Origin: Candidatus Yonathbacteria bacterium RIFOXYC2_FULL_47_9
GTDB lineage: Bacteria > Patescibacteriota > Minisyncoccia > Phycocordibacterales > UBA1550
DNA: 9,743 bases
Direction: 5' to 3'
Assembly: GCA_001825115.1 (NCBI GenBank)
Contig: MHUY01000037.1
Coordinates: 34,346 to 44,088 of the forward strand
Positions within the stretch are counted from its first letter, which is position 1, and each line of letters begins with the position of its first letter. A model generated the notes under the pieces. The model was not told where the DNA came from and did no database searches. It saw only the letters and a list, made by a program, of their open reading frames with translations. Shown here one piece after another: positions 1-5,541 of this stretch. The translations under genes and the position numbers were made by a program.

Positions 1-596
1 GCGCGTGCATTGTTGAGTTTGTTTTTTGAACCTGAAATGATCTTTGCGCGTACGTTCTTGATACCGGCAAGGTCGAGTACGTTACGTACCGAGCTACCTG
101 CAACCATACCACGACCAGGAGCTGGCATGATCATCACGCGTGCTGAAGCCTCCTTTGCTTCAACTTCATGAGGGATCATCATTTCGTTGGTGAGGCGTAC
201 CTTGATCATGTTCTTCTTGGCGTTCTTCATTGCCTTTTCAATAGCTGCTGCAGTATCTGCTGCTTTGCCGATACCTACACCAACTGAACCCTTGCGATTA
301 CCCGCAACCATAGCAACAGAGAATGAGAAACGGCGACCTCCGGCGACCACACGGGTCACACGACGGATCTGAATGAGCTTGTTATCAAACTCAGGCTTTG
401 CACGCTCGAAACCAGCGCCACGAGGACCACCTTTACCGCGCCCTGCACCTGCTCCACCGCGCGCGGGACCACGAGAAGTACTACCTCCGCGTGATGCTCC
501 TGCGCCGCGAGGACCACCAAATGAACGCGCTGCTGCAGGTTTTGCTGCCTCTGGTGCTTTCACTTCCGTATTCTGTTGTGTCGTGTTCTCGGTCAT
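1..596 (-). CDS. rpsE: 30S ribosomal protein S5, C-terminus cut by window edge
   Basis: S5 is a small-subunit protein that helps form the mRNA entry region and contributes to decoding accuracy. The first 198 residues are visible; the 3' end lies off the left edge. The S5 core starts near residue 66 (FERAKPEFDNKLIQIRRV), continues with VVAGGRRFSFSVAMVAGN (83-100) and the GxGxGKA turn (106-112), and reaches the C-terminal domain motif MPAPGRGMVAG (157-167). Ahead of the core is an unusual extension of about 65 residues: an acidic/Gln-rich start, then a Gly/Arg/Ala-rich, RGG-like stretch (24-63). The ATG at 596 lies 6 nt after the rplR stop. A GGAGG sits 19 nt upstream inside the rplR end, too far for a normal ribosome binding site. 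The start is the only in-frame ATG before the core apart from core methionines. The identification is secure; the role of the extension is not known to me. Confidence 0.97.
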   Translation of the reverse strand, partial: MTENTTQQNTEVKAPEAAKPAAARSFGGPRGAGASRGGSTSRGPARGGAGAGRGKGGPRGAGFERAKPEFDNKLIQIRRVTRVVAGGRRFSFSVAMVAGNRKGSVGVGIGKAADTAAAIEKAMKNAKKNMIKVRLTNEMMIPHEVEAKEASARVMIMPAPGRGMVAGSSVRNVLDLAGIKNVRAKIISGSKNKLNNAR

Positions 597-602
597 ATGA
601 TA

Positions 603-953
603 TTAAAATTCTAAGCCTCCTTCGCGTGCACCCTCGGCAAGGGCACGTACACGTCCGGTGTAAATAAATCCACCACGGTCAAAGGTCACCTGGGTGACAC
701 CCTTTATTTTTGCCGCCTTGGCAAGAGCTTCCCCTGCGAGCTTTGAACGCTCTGTTTTAGTCTTGCCCTTGAGACCCATGTCTGAAGAAGCAGCGAGGGT
801 TACACCCTTGGTGTCATCAATAAGTTGTGCATAAATGTAAACATTTGACTTGAATACCGCAAGGCGAGGACGCTCTGCTGTTCCAATGACCTTTGCACGA
901 ATGCGACGATGTCGACGGATGCGTTTTTCAGTTTTAGTAGTGATAGTAGTCAT
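603..953 (-). CDS. rplR: 50S ribosomal protein L18
   Basis: L18 is a large-subunit protein that binds 5S rRNA together with L5 and helps anchor it in the central protuberance. The 116-residue product has the family's usual length. It starts with a basic rRNA-binding segment (KRIRRHRRIRAKVIG, about 10-24), followed by RPRLAVFKSNVYIYAQLIDD (28-47) and the C-terminal FDRGGFIYTGRVRALAEGAREGGLEF, which matches the family signature. It lies 15 nt after rplF and 6 nt before rpsE. The ATG is preceded by AACTACT with no Shine-Dalgarno, a context shared with several genes in this cluster. The last codons (GGA GGC TTA) create a GGAGG ahead of rpsE that is probably coincidental. Confidence 0.97.
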   Translation of the reverse strand: MTTITTKTEKRIRRHRRIRAKVIGTAERPRLAVFKSNVYIYAQLIDDTKGVTLAASSDMGLKGKTKTERSKLAGEALAKAAKIKGVTQVTFDRGGFIYTGRVRALAEGAREGGLEF

Positions 954-968
954 AGTAGTTTCAGAAGA

Positions 969-1502
969 TTATGCGGACTTCTTACCCTGCTTGCGGCGAA
1001 TCACCTCACCAGAGTAACGGATACCCTTACCCTTGTAAGGCTCAGGTTTCTTCTTTGCGCGAACCTGTGCAGCGAACTGTCCAACAGACTCTTTATTAAT
1101 CGAAGAAAGAGTAACGGTGTTCTTTTCAACAACAGCTTTCACATCAGCGGGAACCTCCATAGGAACCTTGTGTGAAAAACCGAGACTGAATACCAACACA
1201 TTACCTTGTGGCTCAACCTTGTAACCAACACCTTCAATAATAAGCTTCTTTTCAAATGGCTTGTTAACGCCGGCAACCATATTAACGAGATGTGAAGCGT
1301 ATGTACCCCAAAGAGCGCGTGCTTCTTTTGTGTTATTCTTTGGCTCAAACGAAATCGCATTCTCGGTAATCGTAATGATCACAGGACCTGTGAAATCGCG
1401 TACGAGCTGACCCTGAGGACCCTTGACCGTAATAGTCGCGCCATCTCTGGTTACCGTTGTTCCAGCTGGGATTACTACACCTTTTTTTCCAATTCTTGAC
1501 AT
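969..1502 (-). CDS. rplF: 50S ribosomal protein L6
   Basis: L6 binds 23S rRNA near the sarcin-ricin loop and the factor-binding site. The 177-residue product has the normal length and the two duplicated L6 domains. The N-terminus MSRIGKKGVVIPAG is typical, and the conserved C-terminal motif EPYKGKGIRYSGEVIRRKQGK (about 153-173) contacts rRNA. It begins 9 nt after the rpsH stop. The ATG is preceded only by an A/T-rich TATAAATAT, so translation is probably coupled to rpsH or uses a leader without Shine-Dalgarno. It ends in GCA TAA, as rpsC, rpmC and rpsQ do. Nothing in it looks broken. Confidence 0.97.
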   Translation of the reverse strand: MSRIGKKGVVIPAGTTVTRDGATITVKGPQGQLVRDFTGPVIITITENAISFEPKNNTKEARALWGTYASHLVNMVAGVNKPFEKKLIIEGVGYKVEPQGNVLVFSLGFSHKVPMEVPADVKAVVEKNTVTLSSINKESVGQFAAQVRAKKKPEPYKGKGIRYSGEVIRRKQGKKSA

Positions 1503-1511
1503 ATATTTATA

Positions 1512-1901
1512 TTACCAGATCTTAAAGAGAGCCTCACCGCCGACCTGTGCCTTACGAGCCTCTGCTCCCGTCATTACACCCTTAGGGGTTGAGATTACCA
1601 AAAGCCCATAACCATTCTTGACGAGCTTGATCTCATCAGCCTTGAGGTACACGCGCTTTGATGGCTTTGAAACACGTGCAACATTTACGACACGAGGAGC
1701 CTTGCCGTCGAAGGCAATACCGATCTCGAGGGTCTTTACTACCTTCTTGCCCTTCTTGGCGTACGAAGCAATAAAGCCATTCTGAAAGAGCACTACAGCG
1801 ATAGTTTCTTTCATCTTAGAAAAAGGAACAACTGCCGTTGATTTTCCGGCATTTCCTGCGTTCTTAATGCTGATGAGCATGTCTGCGATTGGATCGTGCA
1901 T
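1512..1901 (-). CDS. rpsH: 30S ribosomal protein S8
   Basis: S8 is a primary 16S rRNA-binding protein of the small-subunit central domain. In E. coli it also represses its own operon by binding mRNA near rplE. The 129-residue product has the normal length, the N-terminal DPIADMLISIKNA (3-15), and the conserved C-terminal signature STPKGVMTGAEARKAQVGGE (104-123). It starts 12 nt after rpsN; the ATG is preceded by CTACTATT and no Shine-Dalgarno. In this window rpsH and rplE lie in different transcription units, so E. coli-type feedback on rplE would need a separate target. The hairpin in the rpsN leader is one candidate, but I see no clear S8-site consensus there. Confidence 0.97.
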   Translation of the reverse strand: MHDPIADMLISIKNAGNAGKSTAVVPFSKMKETIAVVLFQNGFIASYAKKGKKVVKTLEIGIAFDGKAPRVVNVARVSKPSKRVYLKADEIKLVKNGYGLLVISTPKGVMTGAEARKAQVGGEALFKIW

Positions 1902-1913
1902 AATAGTAGAGAA

Positions 1914-2099
1914 TTACCAAGAAGACTTCTTAACACCCGGAATCTTGCCTTCGTTGGCGAGCTCGCGGAAACAAACACGGCAAAGATCGAAATCGCCCAT
2001 GTAACCACGACGACGGCCACATTTGAAACAGCGACGAACGGTGCGTGAAGGAAATTTCGGCTCTTTTTGAGAGCGAACAATTGTTGATGTTTTTGCCAT
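1914..2099 (-). CDS. rpsN: 30S ribosomal protein S14, zinc-binding (type Z)
   Basis: S14 is a late-assembling protein of the 30S head. This is the short 61-residue form that carries a zinc ribbon: cysteines at 24, 27, 40 and 43 form CFKC and CRVC, a CxxC-x12-CxxC arrangement. The C-terminal LANEGKIPGVKKSSW matches the family, which usually ends in SSW. The short form replaces the longer, zinc-free S14 of E. coli. It is the first gene of its unit: a strong promoter lies about 125 nt upstream, and the leader contains a long hairpin. The ATG follows CCCCTATTCACTT, with no Shine-Dalgarno. Spacing to rpsH is 12 nt. Confidence 0.97.
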   Translation of the reverse strand: MAKTSTIVRSQKEPKFPSRTVRRCFKCGRRRGYMGDFDLCRVCFRELANEGKIPGVKKSSW

Positions 2100-2142
2100 A
2101 AGTGAATAGGGGCTTTGGTCTTGCCAATATCGCGCGTTGGTT

Positions 2143-2186
2143 CTTCTTTGTACAATCTCACCCTAGAGCGAGTTTGCACAAAGAAG
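2143..2186 (-). promoter_or_regulatory. Long hairpin in the rpsN 5' leader
   Basis: In the minus-strand RNA a 13-bp stem (2174-2186 with 2143-2155, one G-U pair) is topped, after a single A/A mismatch, by a 5-bp stem (2168-2172 with 2157-2161) and a six-base loop UCUAGG. It lies about 44 nt upstream of the rpsN ATG and inside the predicted transcript. No U-run follows, so it is not a terminator. Its place in a ribosomal-protein leader suggests an autoregulatory or stability element. The bound protein, if any, cannot be read from the sequence. Confidence 0.6.
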
Positions 2187-2228
2187 GAAAAACGCGGATT
2201 AAGTAAGATCTCAAAAACCCGTACGAGC

Positions 2229-2256
2229 ATCCTAGCATATGGGGGAATAATGTCAA
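2229..2256 (-). promoter_or_regulatory. Promoter for rpsN-rpsH-rplF-rplR-rpsE
   Basis: The minus strand shows a perfect -35 TTGACA (2251-2256), a 16-base spacer and a -10 TAGGAT (2229-2234) preceded by TGC, which makes an extended -10. The predicted start is near the A at 2222, giving a leader of about 120 nt to the rpsN ATG. It follows the terminator of the 59-residue gene by about 20 nt, so it restarts ribosomal transcription. Its first 12 bases, TTGACATTATTC, are identical to those of the rpsS promoter. Confidence 0.8.
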
Positions 2257-2277
2257 CAAGAAAAGTGCCTGAACCAT

Positions 2278-2303
2278 AAAAAAGGCGCCCTTGGACGCCT
2301 TTT
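2278..2303 (-). terminator. Rho-independent terminator after the 59-residue gene
   Basis: The minus-strand RNA forms an 8-bp stem AAAAGGCG/CGCCUUUU, extended by a G-U and a C-G pair with a CAAG loop, and runs straight into six U residues (2278-2283). It begins 14 nt after the stop codon of the small gene. The A-tract on the 5' side makes it partly active in the other direction too, although no plus-strand gene ends here. Confidence 0.85.
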
Positions 2304-2317
2304 ACGAGTGTTTTGGG

Positions 2318-2497
2318 TTATTTACTGCCCCAACCGTCTTCTTTTGCTTCTTTTCTTGCCCGTTCTTCACGGCGTTCAATGACCTGCGCAGGATCGTCAC
2401 TCTCCCCGTTGAGGTGACGCCTTACCGCCTCATCATCCATGGCTGCAAGCGCAACCTGAGGGGTTGTTTCCACAACTGCAGTTTTAGTAAAGTGCAT
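2318..2497 (-). CDS. Small orphan protein, 59 residues, function unknown
   Basis: I do not recognise this protein. The reading frame is open from an ATG at 2563, but the -10 box of its promoter (2550-2555) lies downstream of that ATG, so the longer version cannot be made from this promoter. The ATG at 2497 has a textbook AAGGAG six bases upstream, so I chose it. The product starts MHFTKTAVVETTPQ, has an acidic middle (MDDEAVRRHLNGESDD, 20-35) and ends in a highly charged, probably helical segment (VIERREERARKEAKEDGWGSK, 39-59 overall). It has no signal peptide, membrane segment or cysteines, so it is probably cytoplasmic. It sits between rplE and rpsN with its own promoter and terminators on both sides, a self-contained cassette inside the spc cluster. 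The strong Shine-Dalgarno contrasts with the neighbouring ribosomal genes. Confidence 0.75.
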   Translation of the reverse strand: MHFTKTAVVETTPQVALAAMDDEAVRRHLNGESDDPAQVIERREERARKEAKEDGWGSK

Positions 2498-2549
2498 TCT
2501 ACTCTCCTTGAGAAGGATCTGCCTAGCACCCCTTGTGTTAGGTAAATCA

Positions 2550-2579
2550 ATTATACCATACATATTATAGAAAAGTCAA
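2550..2579 (-). promoter_or_regulatory. Promoter for the 59-residue gene
   Basis: The minus strand reads -35 TTGACT (2574-2579), an 18-base spacer, and a perfect -10 TATAAT (2550-2555) preceded by TGG, an extended -10. The predicted start is near 2543, giving a leader of about 46 nt to the ATG at 2497. The box overlaps the first codons of the longest open frame, which is why that longer start is rejected. The promoter starts just after the rplE terminator. Confidence 0.8.
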
Positions 2580-2580
2580 T

Positions 2581-2609
2581 ATAAATACCGCCTGCTAGGC
2601 GGTTTTTAT
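2581..2609 (-). terminator. Terminator after rplE, probably bidirectional
   Basis: A 7-bp GC-rich stem (ACCGCCT/AGGCGGT, 2587-2593 with 2597-2603, three-base loop) is extended past one mismatch by five A/T pairs (2581-2585 with 2605-2609). On the minus strand the tail is UAUUUAUAUU; on the plus strand it is a clean UUUUU. It lies about 27 nt beyond the rplE stop and closes the rpsS-rplE unit, though the imperfect U-tract may let some polymerase through. Confidence 0.7.
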
Positions 2610-2635
2610 ATTGAGAACAATCAACCTTTTAGGGA

Positions 2636-3181
2636 TTATTTCTTGAATGGAGTTCCGATGAGCTCGAAGAAACGAGTAGCCTCTTTCTTGTTCTTGGCGG
2701 TTGTCACCATAGTAACAGCGAGACCAAAGAGATCTTTGATTTCCTCGTCAGTAGTCTCAGGAAAAATCGACTGCTCTTTGACACCGAGGGTCAAGTTACC
2801 CATTTCGTCAACGCTCTTTTTGTCATAGCCACGGAAGTCACGTGTACGAGGAATAGCAACGTTGAAGAACTTGTCGAGGAAGCCAACCATACGTGCACCA
2901 CGGAGCGTTACGGCAACACCGATCTTATCCCCTTCGCGAAGTTTGAATGCCGCGATAGATTTCTTTGCAGCACGAAGTGAAGGCTTCTGTCCCGTGATCT
3001 TTGCAATGCGTCCCATTACCATCTCGTTGCGATTCTTGTCCTTTGAGCGGCCAGTCGTAGCGGAAACCACTACCTTTACCAAACGAGGTGCAGCAAGTTT
3101 AGCGGTGTAGCCAAACTCCCCTTTCATTATTTCGTAGGCTTCTGCTTGTTTTTCTTTTACTGATTTCATAGCTGATTTCAT
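2636..3181 (-). CDS. rplE: 50S ribosomal protein L5
   Basis: L5 sits in the central protuberance, binds 5S rRNA and contacts the P-site tRNA and the 30S head. The 181-residue product has the normal length and family signatures: ITGQKPSLRAAKKSIAAFKL (63-82), REGDKIGVAVTLRGARM, PRTRDFRGYD and a late SIFPE. The segment after the first strand (VVVSATTGRSKDK) differs from the usual INMGxGEA loop. The start has two near-identical in-frame copies, ATGAAATCAGCT and ATGAAATCAGTA, so initiation at residue 5 is also possible. The first ATG, 11 nt after rplX, follows TTTTAATATT with no Shine-Dalgarno. It is the last gene of its unit; a terminator follows, then the 59-residue gene instead of the usual rpsN. 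Confidence 0.97.
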   Translation of the reverse strand: MKSAMKSVKEKQAEAYEIMKGEFGYTAKLAAPRLVKVVVSATTGRSKDKNRNEMVMGRIAKITGQKPSLRAAKKSIAAFKLREGDKIGVAVTLRGARMVGFLDKFFNVAIPRTRDFRGYDKKSVDEMGNLTLGVKEQSIFPETTDEEIKDLFGLAVTMVTTAKNKKEATRFFELIGTPFKK

Positions 3182-3192
3182 AATATTAAAAG

Positions 3193-3501
3193 CTACTTGA
3201 GCTCTGAACCGCTTTTCTTGGTAACGCGAATGTTCTTGCCACCGATCTCTTTAATACCGACGCGGGTACGAACATCCTTCTTTGGATCGAGGATCATTAC
3301 ATTTGATGCATGAAGAGGCATTGCACGCTCTACAATCTGACCTACGGCACCTTGCGTGCGTCCCTTTTCGTGAACCTTTGCAATGTTTGCGCCTTCTACA
3401 ACAACACGATTTACACGAGGAAGAGCCTCGAGGATCGCTCCTTTCTTTCCTTTATCTTTGCCGGCGATAATGATCACCTTGTCTCCTTTTTTGAGCTTCA
3501 T
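3193..3501 (-). CDS. rplX: 50S ribosomal protein L24
   Basis: L24 initiates 50S assembly by binding the 5' region of 23S rRNA and sits near the tunnel exit. The 102-residue product has the normal length and opens with a KOW motif (KKGDKVIIIAGKDKGKKGAI, 4-23), followed by VNRVVVEGANIAKVH and the conserved PLHASNVMILDP (62-73). It starts 20 nt after rplN. The upstream sequence TTTTAATATTACTACT is the fullest version of the start-codon context seen through this cluster and contains no Shine-Dalgarno. It ends in TAG, unlike most neighbours. Nothing else is unusual. Confidence 0.97.
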   Translation of the reverse strand: MKLKKGDKVIIIAGKDKGKKGAILEALPRVNRVVVEGANIAKVHEKGRTQGAVGQIVERAMPLHASNVMILDPKKDVRTRVGIKEIGGKNIRVTKKSGSELK

Positions 3502-3521
3502 AGTAGTAATATTAAAATAGA

Positions 3522-3893
3522 TTAAACGACCTCTGGGGCAATCGAACCGACCTTTTGGTATCCTGCCTCAACGATCTCGCGAGGAATAGGACCGAATACA
3601 CGTCCTGCCTTTGGCTCCTTCTTTGCGCGGTCAATAATAACTACCGCATTGTCATCGAAACGCATGTATGATCCGTCTTTACGGCGGTATGCGTTGCGTG
3701 TGCGTACAACGAGACCAGTCAAAACATCCTTCTTCTTAACTGACTTGCGCGGTTCTGCAACCTGCACAGAGAGGACAACGAGGTCGCCGATCATAGCGTA
3801 GCGCTTCTTTGAGCTGCCGAGCACCTTGAACACGCGCCCGATCTTGCCTCCGGAATTGTCAGTGATTTTTACGATTGTTTGTGGTTGGATCAT
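3522..3893 (-). CDS. rplN: 50S ribosomal protein L14
   Basis: L14 is a conserved large-subunit protein at the subunit interface; it contacts 16S rRNA in the 70S ribosome and is the docking site of the silencing factor RsfS in bacteria that have it. The 123-residue product matches the family along its length: MIQPQTIVKITDNSGGK (1-17), VLGSSKKRYAMIGD, VVRTRNAYRRKDGSYMRFDD and FGPIPREIVEAG near the end. The gap to rpsQ (34 nt) is the longest inside this unit and contains a second, out-of-frame GCATAA like the end of rpsQ. The ATG follows AACTACT with no Shine-Dalgarno. Confidence 0.97.
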   Translation of the reverse strand: MIQPQTIVKITDNSGGKIGRVFKVLGSSKKRYAMIGDLVVLSVQVAEPRKSVKKKDVLTGLVVRTRNAYRRKDGSYMRFDDNAVVIIDRAKKEPKAGRVFGPIPREIVEAGYQKVGSIAPEVV

Positions 3894-3927
3894 AGTAGTT
3901 TCGTTATGCGTTCACTCTGTGCTTTTG

Positions 3928-4182
3928 TTATGCGGTCTTCTTGCCGACGACGGTAAAGGCTTTATCCTTTGAAATGGGGCGACATTCAGCGATGATAACC
4001 TCATCTCCCATCTTGTACTGACCCTCCTCATCGTGAGCCTTGTACTTTTTTGAGATCTTCATGTACTTGCCGTACTTTGGGTGCTTGACGAAGCGGTTCA
4101 CGAGAACCGTCACCGTCTTCATCATCTTGTCTGAGACGACGACGCCTTGAAGTTTCTTTGTAGTTGTTGTTTTTGTTTCCAT
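3928..4182 (-). CDS. rpsQ: 30S ribosomal protein S17
   Basis: S17 is a primary 16S rRNA-binding protein with an OB fold, needed early in 30S assembly. The 84-residue product matches the usual length. The core reads LQGVVVSDKMMKTVTVLVNR (11-30), then the HPKYGKYMKISKKYKAHDEE loop and the conserved GDEVIIAECRPISKDKAFTVV. A short Thr/Lys-rich leader (METKTTTTKK) precedes the core. The start is 7 nt after rpmC, with only CATTATT before the ATG, so translation is probably coupled or independent of Shine-Dalgarno pairing. Confidence 0.97.
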   Translation of the reverse strand: METKTTTTKKLQGVVVSDKMMKTVTVLVNRFVKHPKYGKYMKISKKYKAHDEEGQYKMGDEVIIAECRPISKDKAFTVVGKKTA

Positions 4183-4189
4183 AATAATG

Positions 4190-4381
4190 TTATGCGGCTA
4201 CCTTTTTGCGCGCGTTAACCTCGGTCAAACTACGAGCGATCTCCTTGCGTGCAAGCATTGTTGCTTTCGTGTTTTTCTTGGCACTGCCGGCGATGTCGAA
4301 GCGAAGTGCGCGAAGCTCTTCCCTCTTGCTGTCGATGGTCTTTACCAAATCCTCGTTACTTTTTTTGCTGATGTCGGTCAT
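4190..4381 (-). CDS. rpmC: 50S ribosomal protein L29
   Basis: L29 is a small helical-hairpin protein beside the tunnel exit, where it and L23 form the docking site for trigger factor and the signal recognition particle. The 63-residue product has the usual length. The family pattern is visible: SNEDLVKTIDSKREELRALRFD forms the first helix (about 8-29), and KATMLARKEIARSLTEVNAR (39-58) the second, with the conserved RKxIAR core. The start is 11 nt after rplP, and the ATG follows TTTACTATC with no Shine-Dalgarno. Position between rplP and rpsQ is canonical. Confidence 0.96.
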   Translation of the reverse strand: MTDISKKSNEDLVKTIDSKREELRALRFDIAGSAKKNTKATMLARKEIARSLTEVNARKKVAA

Positions 4382-4392
4382 GATAGTAAATA

Positions 4393-4824
4393 TTATACAG
4401 TCTCTGTACGGCGTACGATGCGTGTCTTAAGCGGAAGCTTTGCTCCTGCTTTGCGAAGTGCTTTAACAGCCGTTGCTTCATCAACACCATCAACTTCAAA
4501 GAGCATGCGACCTGGGCGTACTTCAAACACGTATCCCTGGAGCTCTCCCTTTCCTTTACCCATACCTACCTGTGCTCCTTTTTGTGTATAAGGACGATCA
4601 GGGAAGATACGAATCCACATCTTACCAACCTTGGTAATAGTACGCGTAATAACCTTACGTGATGCTTCGATCTGGTTTGACTTTACGCGAGCAGGGGTCT
4701 CAGCCTTGAGGCCAAACGAACCAAACGCAAGCGTGATGCCACGGGTTTCAGGCGCAGCAAGCTTTGCCTCGCTCTTGCGGCCGTTCTGCCATTTTCTGTA
4801 TTTTACTTTTTTAGGGAATAACAT
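4393..4824 (-). CDS. rplP: 50S ribosomal protein L16, with R81-equivalent replaced by Gly
   Basis: L16 lies next to the peptidyl-transferase centre and the A-site tRNA elbow and is needed for late 50S maturation. The 143-residue product is slightly longer than E. coli L16 (136); the extra residues lie in the N-terminal part (about 18-31). FGSFGLKAE (34-42), WIRIFPDRPYT (70-80) and GKGKGELQGYVFEVRPGRML are clear family motifs. The loop that reads VRMGKGKG in E. coli reads VGMGKGKG here (86-93), with glycine 87 (codon 4564-4566) in place of the arginine that E. coli hydroxylates. The alignment needs no gap, so the change is real if the sequence is correct. Start follows TACACTACT, 20 nt after rpsC. 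Confidence 0.97.
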   Translation of the reverse strand: MLFPKKVKYRKWQNGRKSEAKLAAPETRGITLAFGSFGLKAETPARVKSNQIEASRKVITRTITKVGKMWIRIFPDRPYTQKGAQVGMGKGKGELQGYVFEVRPGRMLFEVDGVDEATAVKALRKAGAKLPLKTRIVRRTETV

Positions 4825-4844
4825 AGTAGTGTATTTAAATAGGG

Positions 4845-5540
4845 TTATGCGTTTGCTCCCTGTGCAGCAAGACTCTTCTTCTTACCCTCAGCAAAGATCT
4901 GACCCTTGTAGATCCAAACCTTGATACCGATGGCTCCGTAAGGGAGGCGTGCGGTCTGCTTTGCGTAGTCGATGTCTGCACGGAAGGTCTGAAGAGGAAT
5001 ACCTCCGCGACGAATCTGCTCAAAGCGTGCCATCTCGGCACCACCAAGGCGTCCAGAAATTGCAATACGAGCACCTTTAACATCGCGATTTGCCATCACC
5101 TTTTCTACGGTCTGCTTAAGGATCATACGGAAAGGGAGACGTTTCTCAAGACCTTCAGCAACCATCTCAGCAACAATAGCTGCGTTTGACTCTGGTGAAC
5201 GTACTTCCTCGATGTCGAGCTTGAAGTCAGCAGGAATGCTCAATTTCTTGCGAGCAGCTTCTTTCAAAATATCGTTTTTGAGTTTAACCGAACCCTCACC
5301 AGCGCGGCCAATAACCATGCCCGGACGAGCAGTTTTGATTACGACGCGGAATGTCTTTGCATTACGCTCGATCTCAACACCAGCGATATGATTACCGCGA
5401 AGACGCTTGTCGAGGAAACTACGAATAAGAATATCACCCTTAAGGAAGTTCTTGTATTCCTCTTTCGCTCCGAACCAGCGTGACTTCCAGTCACGAATGA
5501 TTCCTAAACGATGTGCAAATGGGTGTACGATATGTGTCAT
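4845..5540 (-). CDS. rpsC: 30S ribosomal protein S3
   Basis: S3 forms part of the mRNA entry channel and contributes to the helicase activity of the ribosome. The 231-residue product has the normal length. After a typical start (THIVHPFAHRLGIIRDWKSRW) comes a type II KH domain with the GxxG loop VIGRAGEGS (76-84). The C-terminal domain has SGRLGGAEMAR (162-172), IPLQTFRADIDY (181-192) and YGAIGIKVWIYKG (201-213). The mRNA-channel motif FRRAMK of E. coli (R131, R132, K135) reads FRMILK here (137-142), so the second arginine is methionine. The ATG is one base after the rplV stop (TAATATG), which implies translational coupling. Confidence 0.97.
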   Translation of the reverse strand: MTHIVHPFAHRLGIIRDWKSRWFGAKEEYKNFLKGDILIRSFLDKRLRGNHIAGVEIERNAKTFRVVIKTARPGMVIGRAGEGSVKLKNDILKEAARKKLSIPADFKLDIEEVRSPESNAAIVAEMVAEGLEKRLPFRMILKQTVEKVMANRDVKGARIAISGRLGGAEMARFEQIRRGGIPLQTFRADIDYAKQTARLPYGAIGIKVWIYKGQIFAEGKKKSLAAQGANA

Positions 5541-5541
5541 A

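Noticed and set aside
611..620. GGAGG before rpsE as a Shine-Dalgarno
   Set aside because: It is 19 nt from the ATG, outside the working range, and is explained by the GGA GGC codons at the rplR end.
1811..2230. Open frame of 139 codons over rpsN and its leader, and other overlapping open frames on both strands
   Set aside because: They lie across well-identified ribosomal genes in other frames, have no family resemblance, and are expected by chance opposite coding sequence.
2498..2563. Longer start for the small orphan gene
   Set aside because: The ATG at 2563 is upstream of the -10 box and has no ribosome binding site; the ATG at 2497 has AAGGAG at good spacing.
3894..3927. Second GCATAA in the rplN-rpsQ gap as a decayed duplicated gene end
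   Set aside because: The match is only about eight bases and GCA TAA ends are common in this cluster, so chance cannot be excluded.
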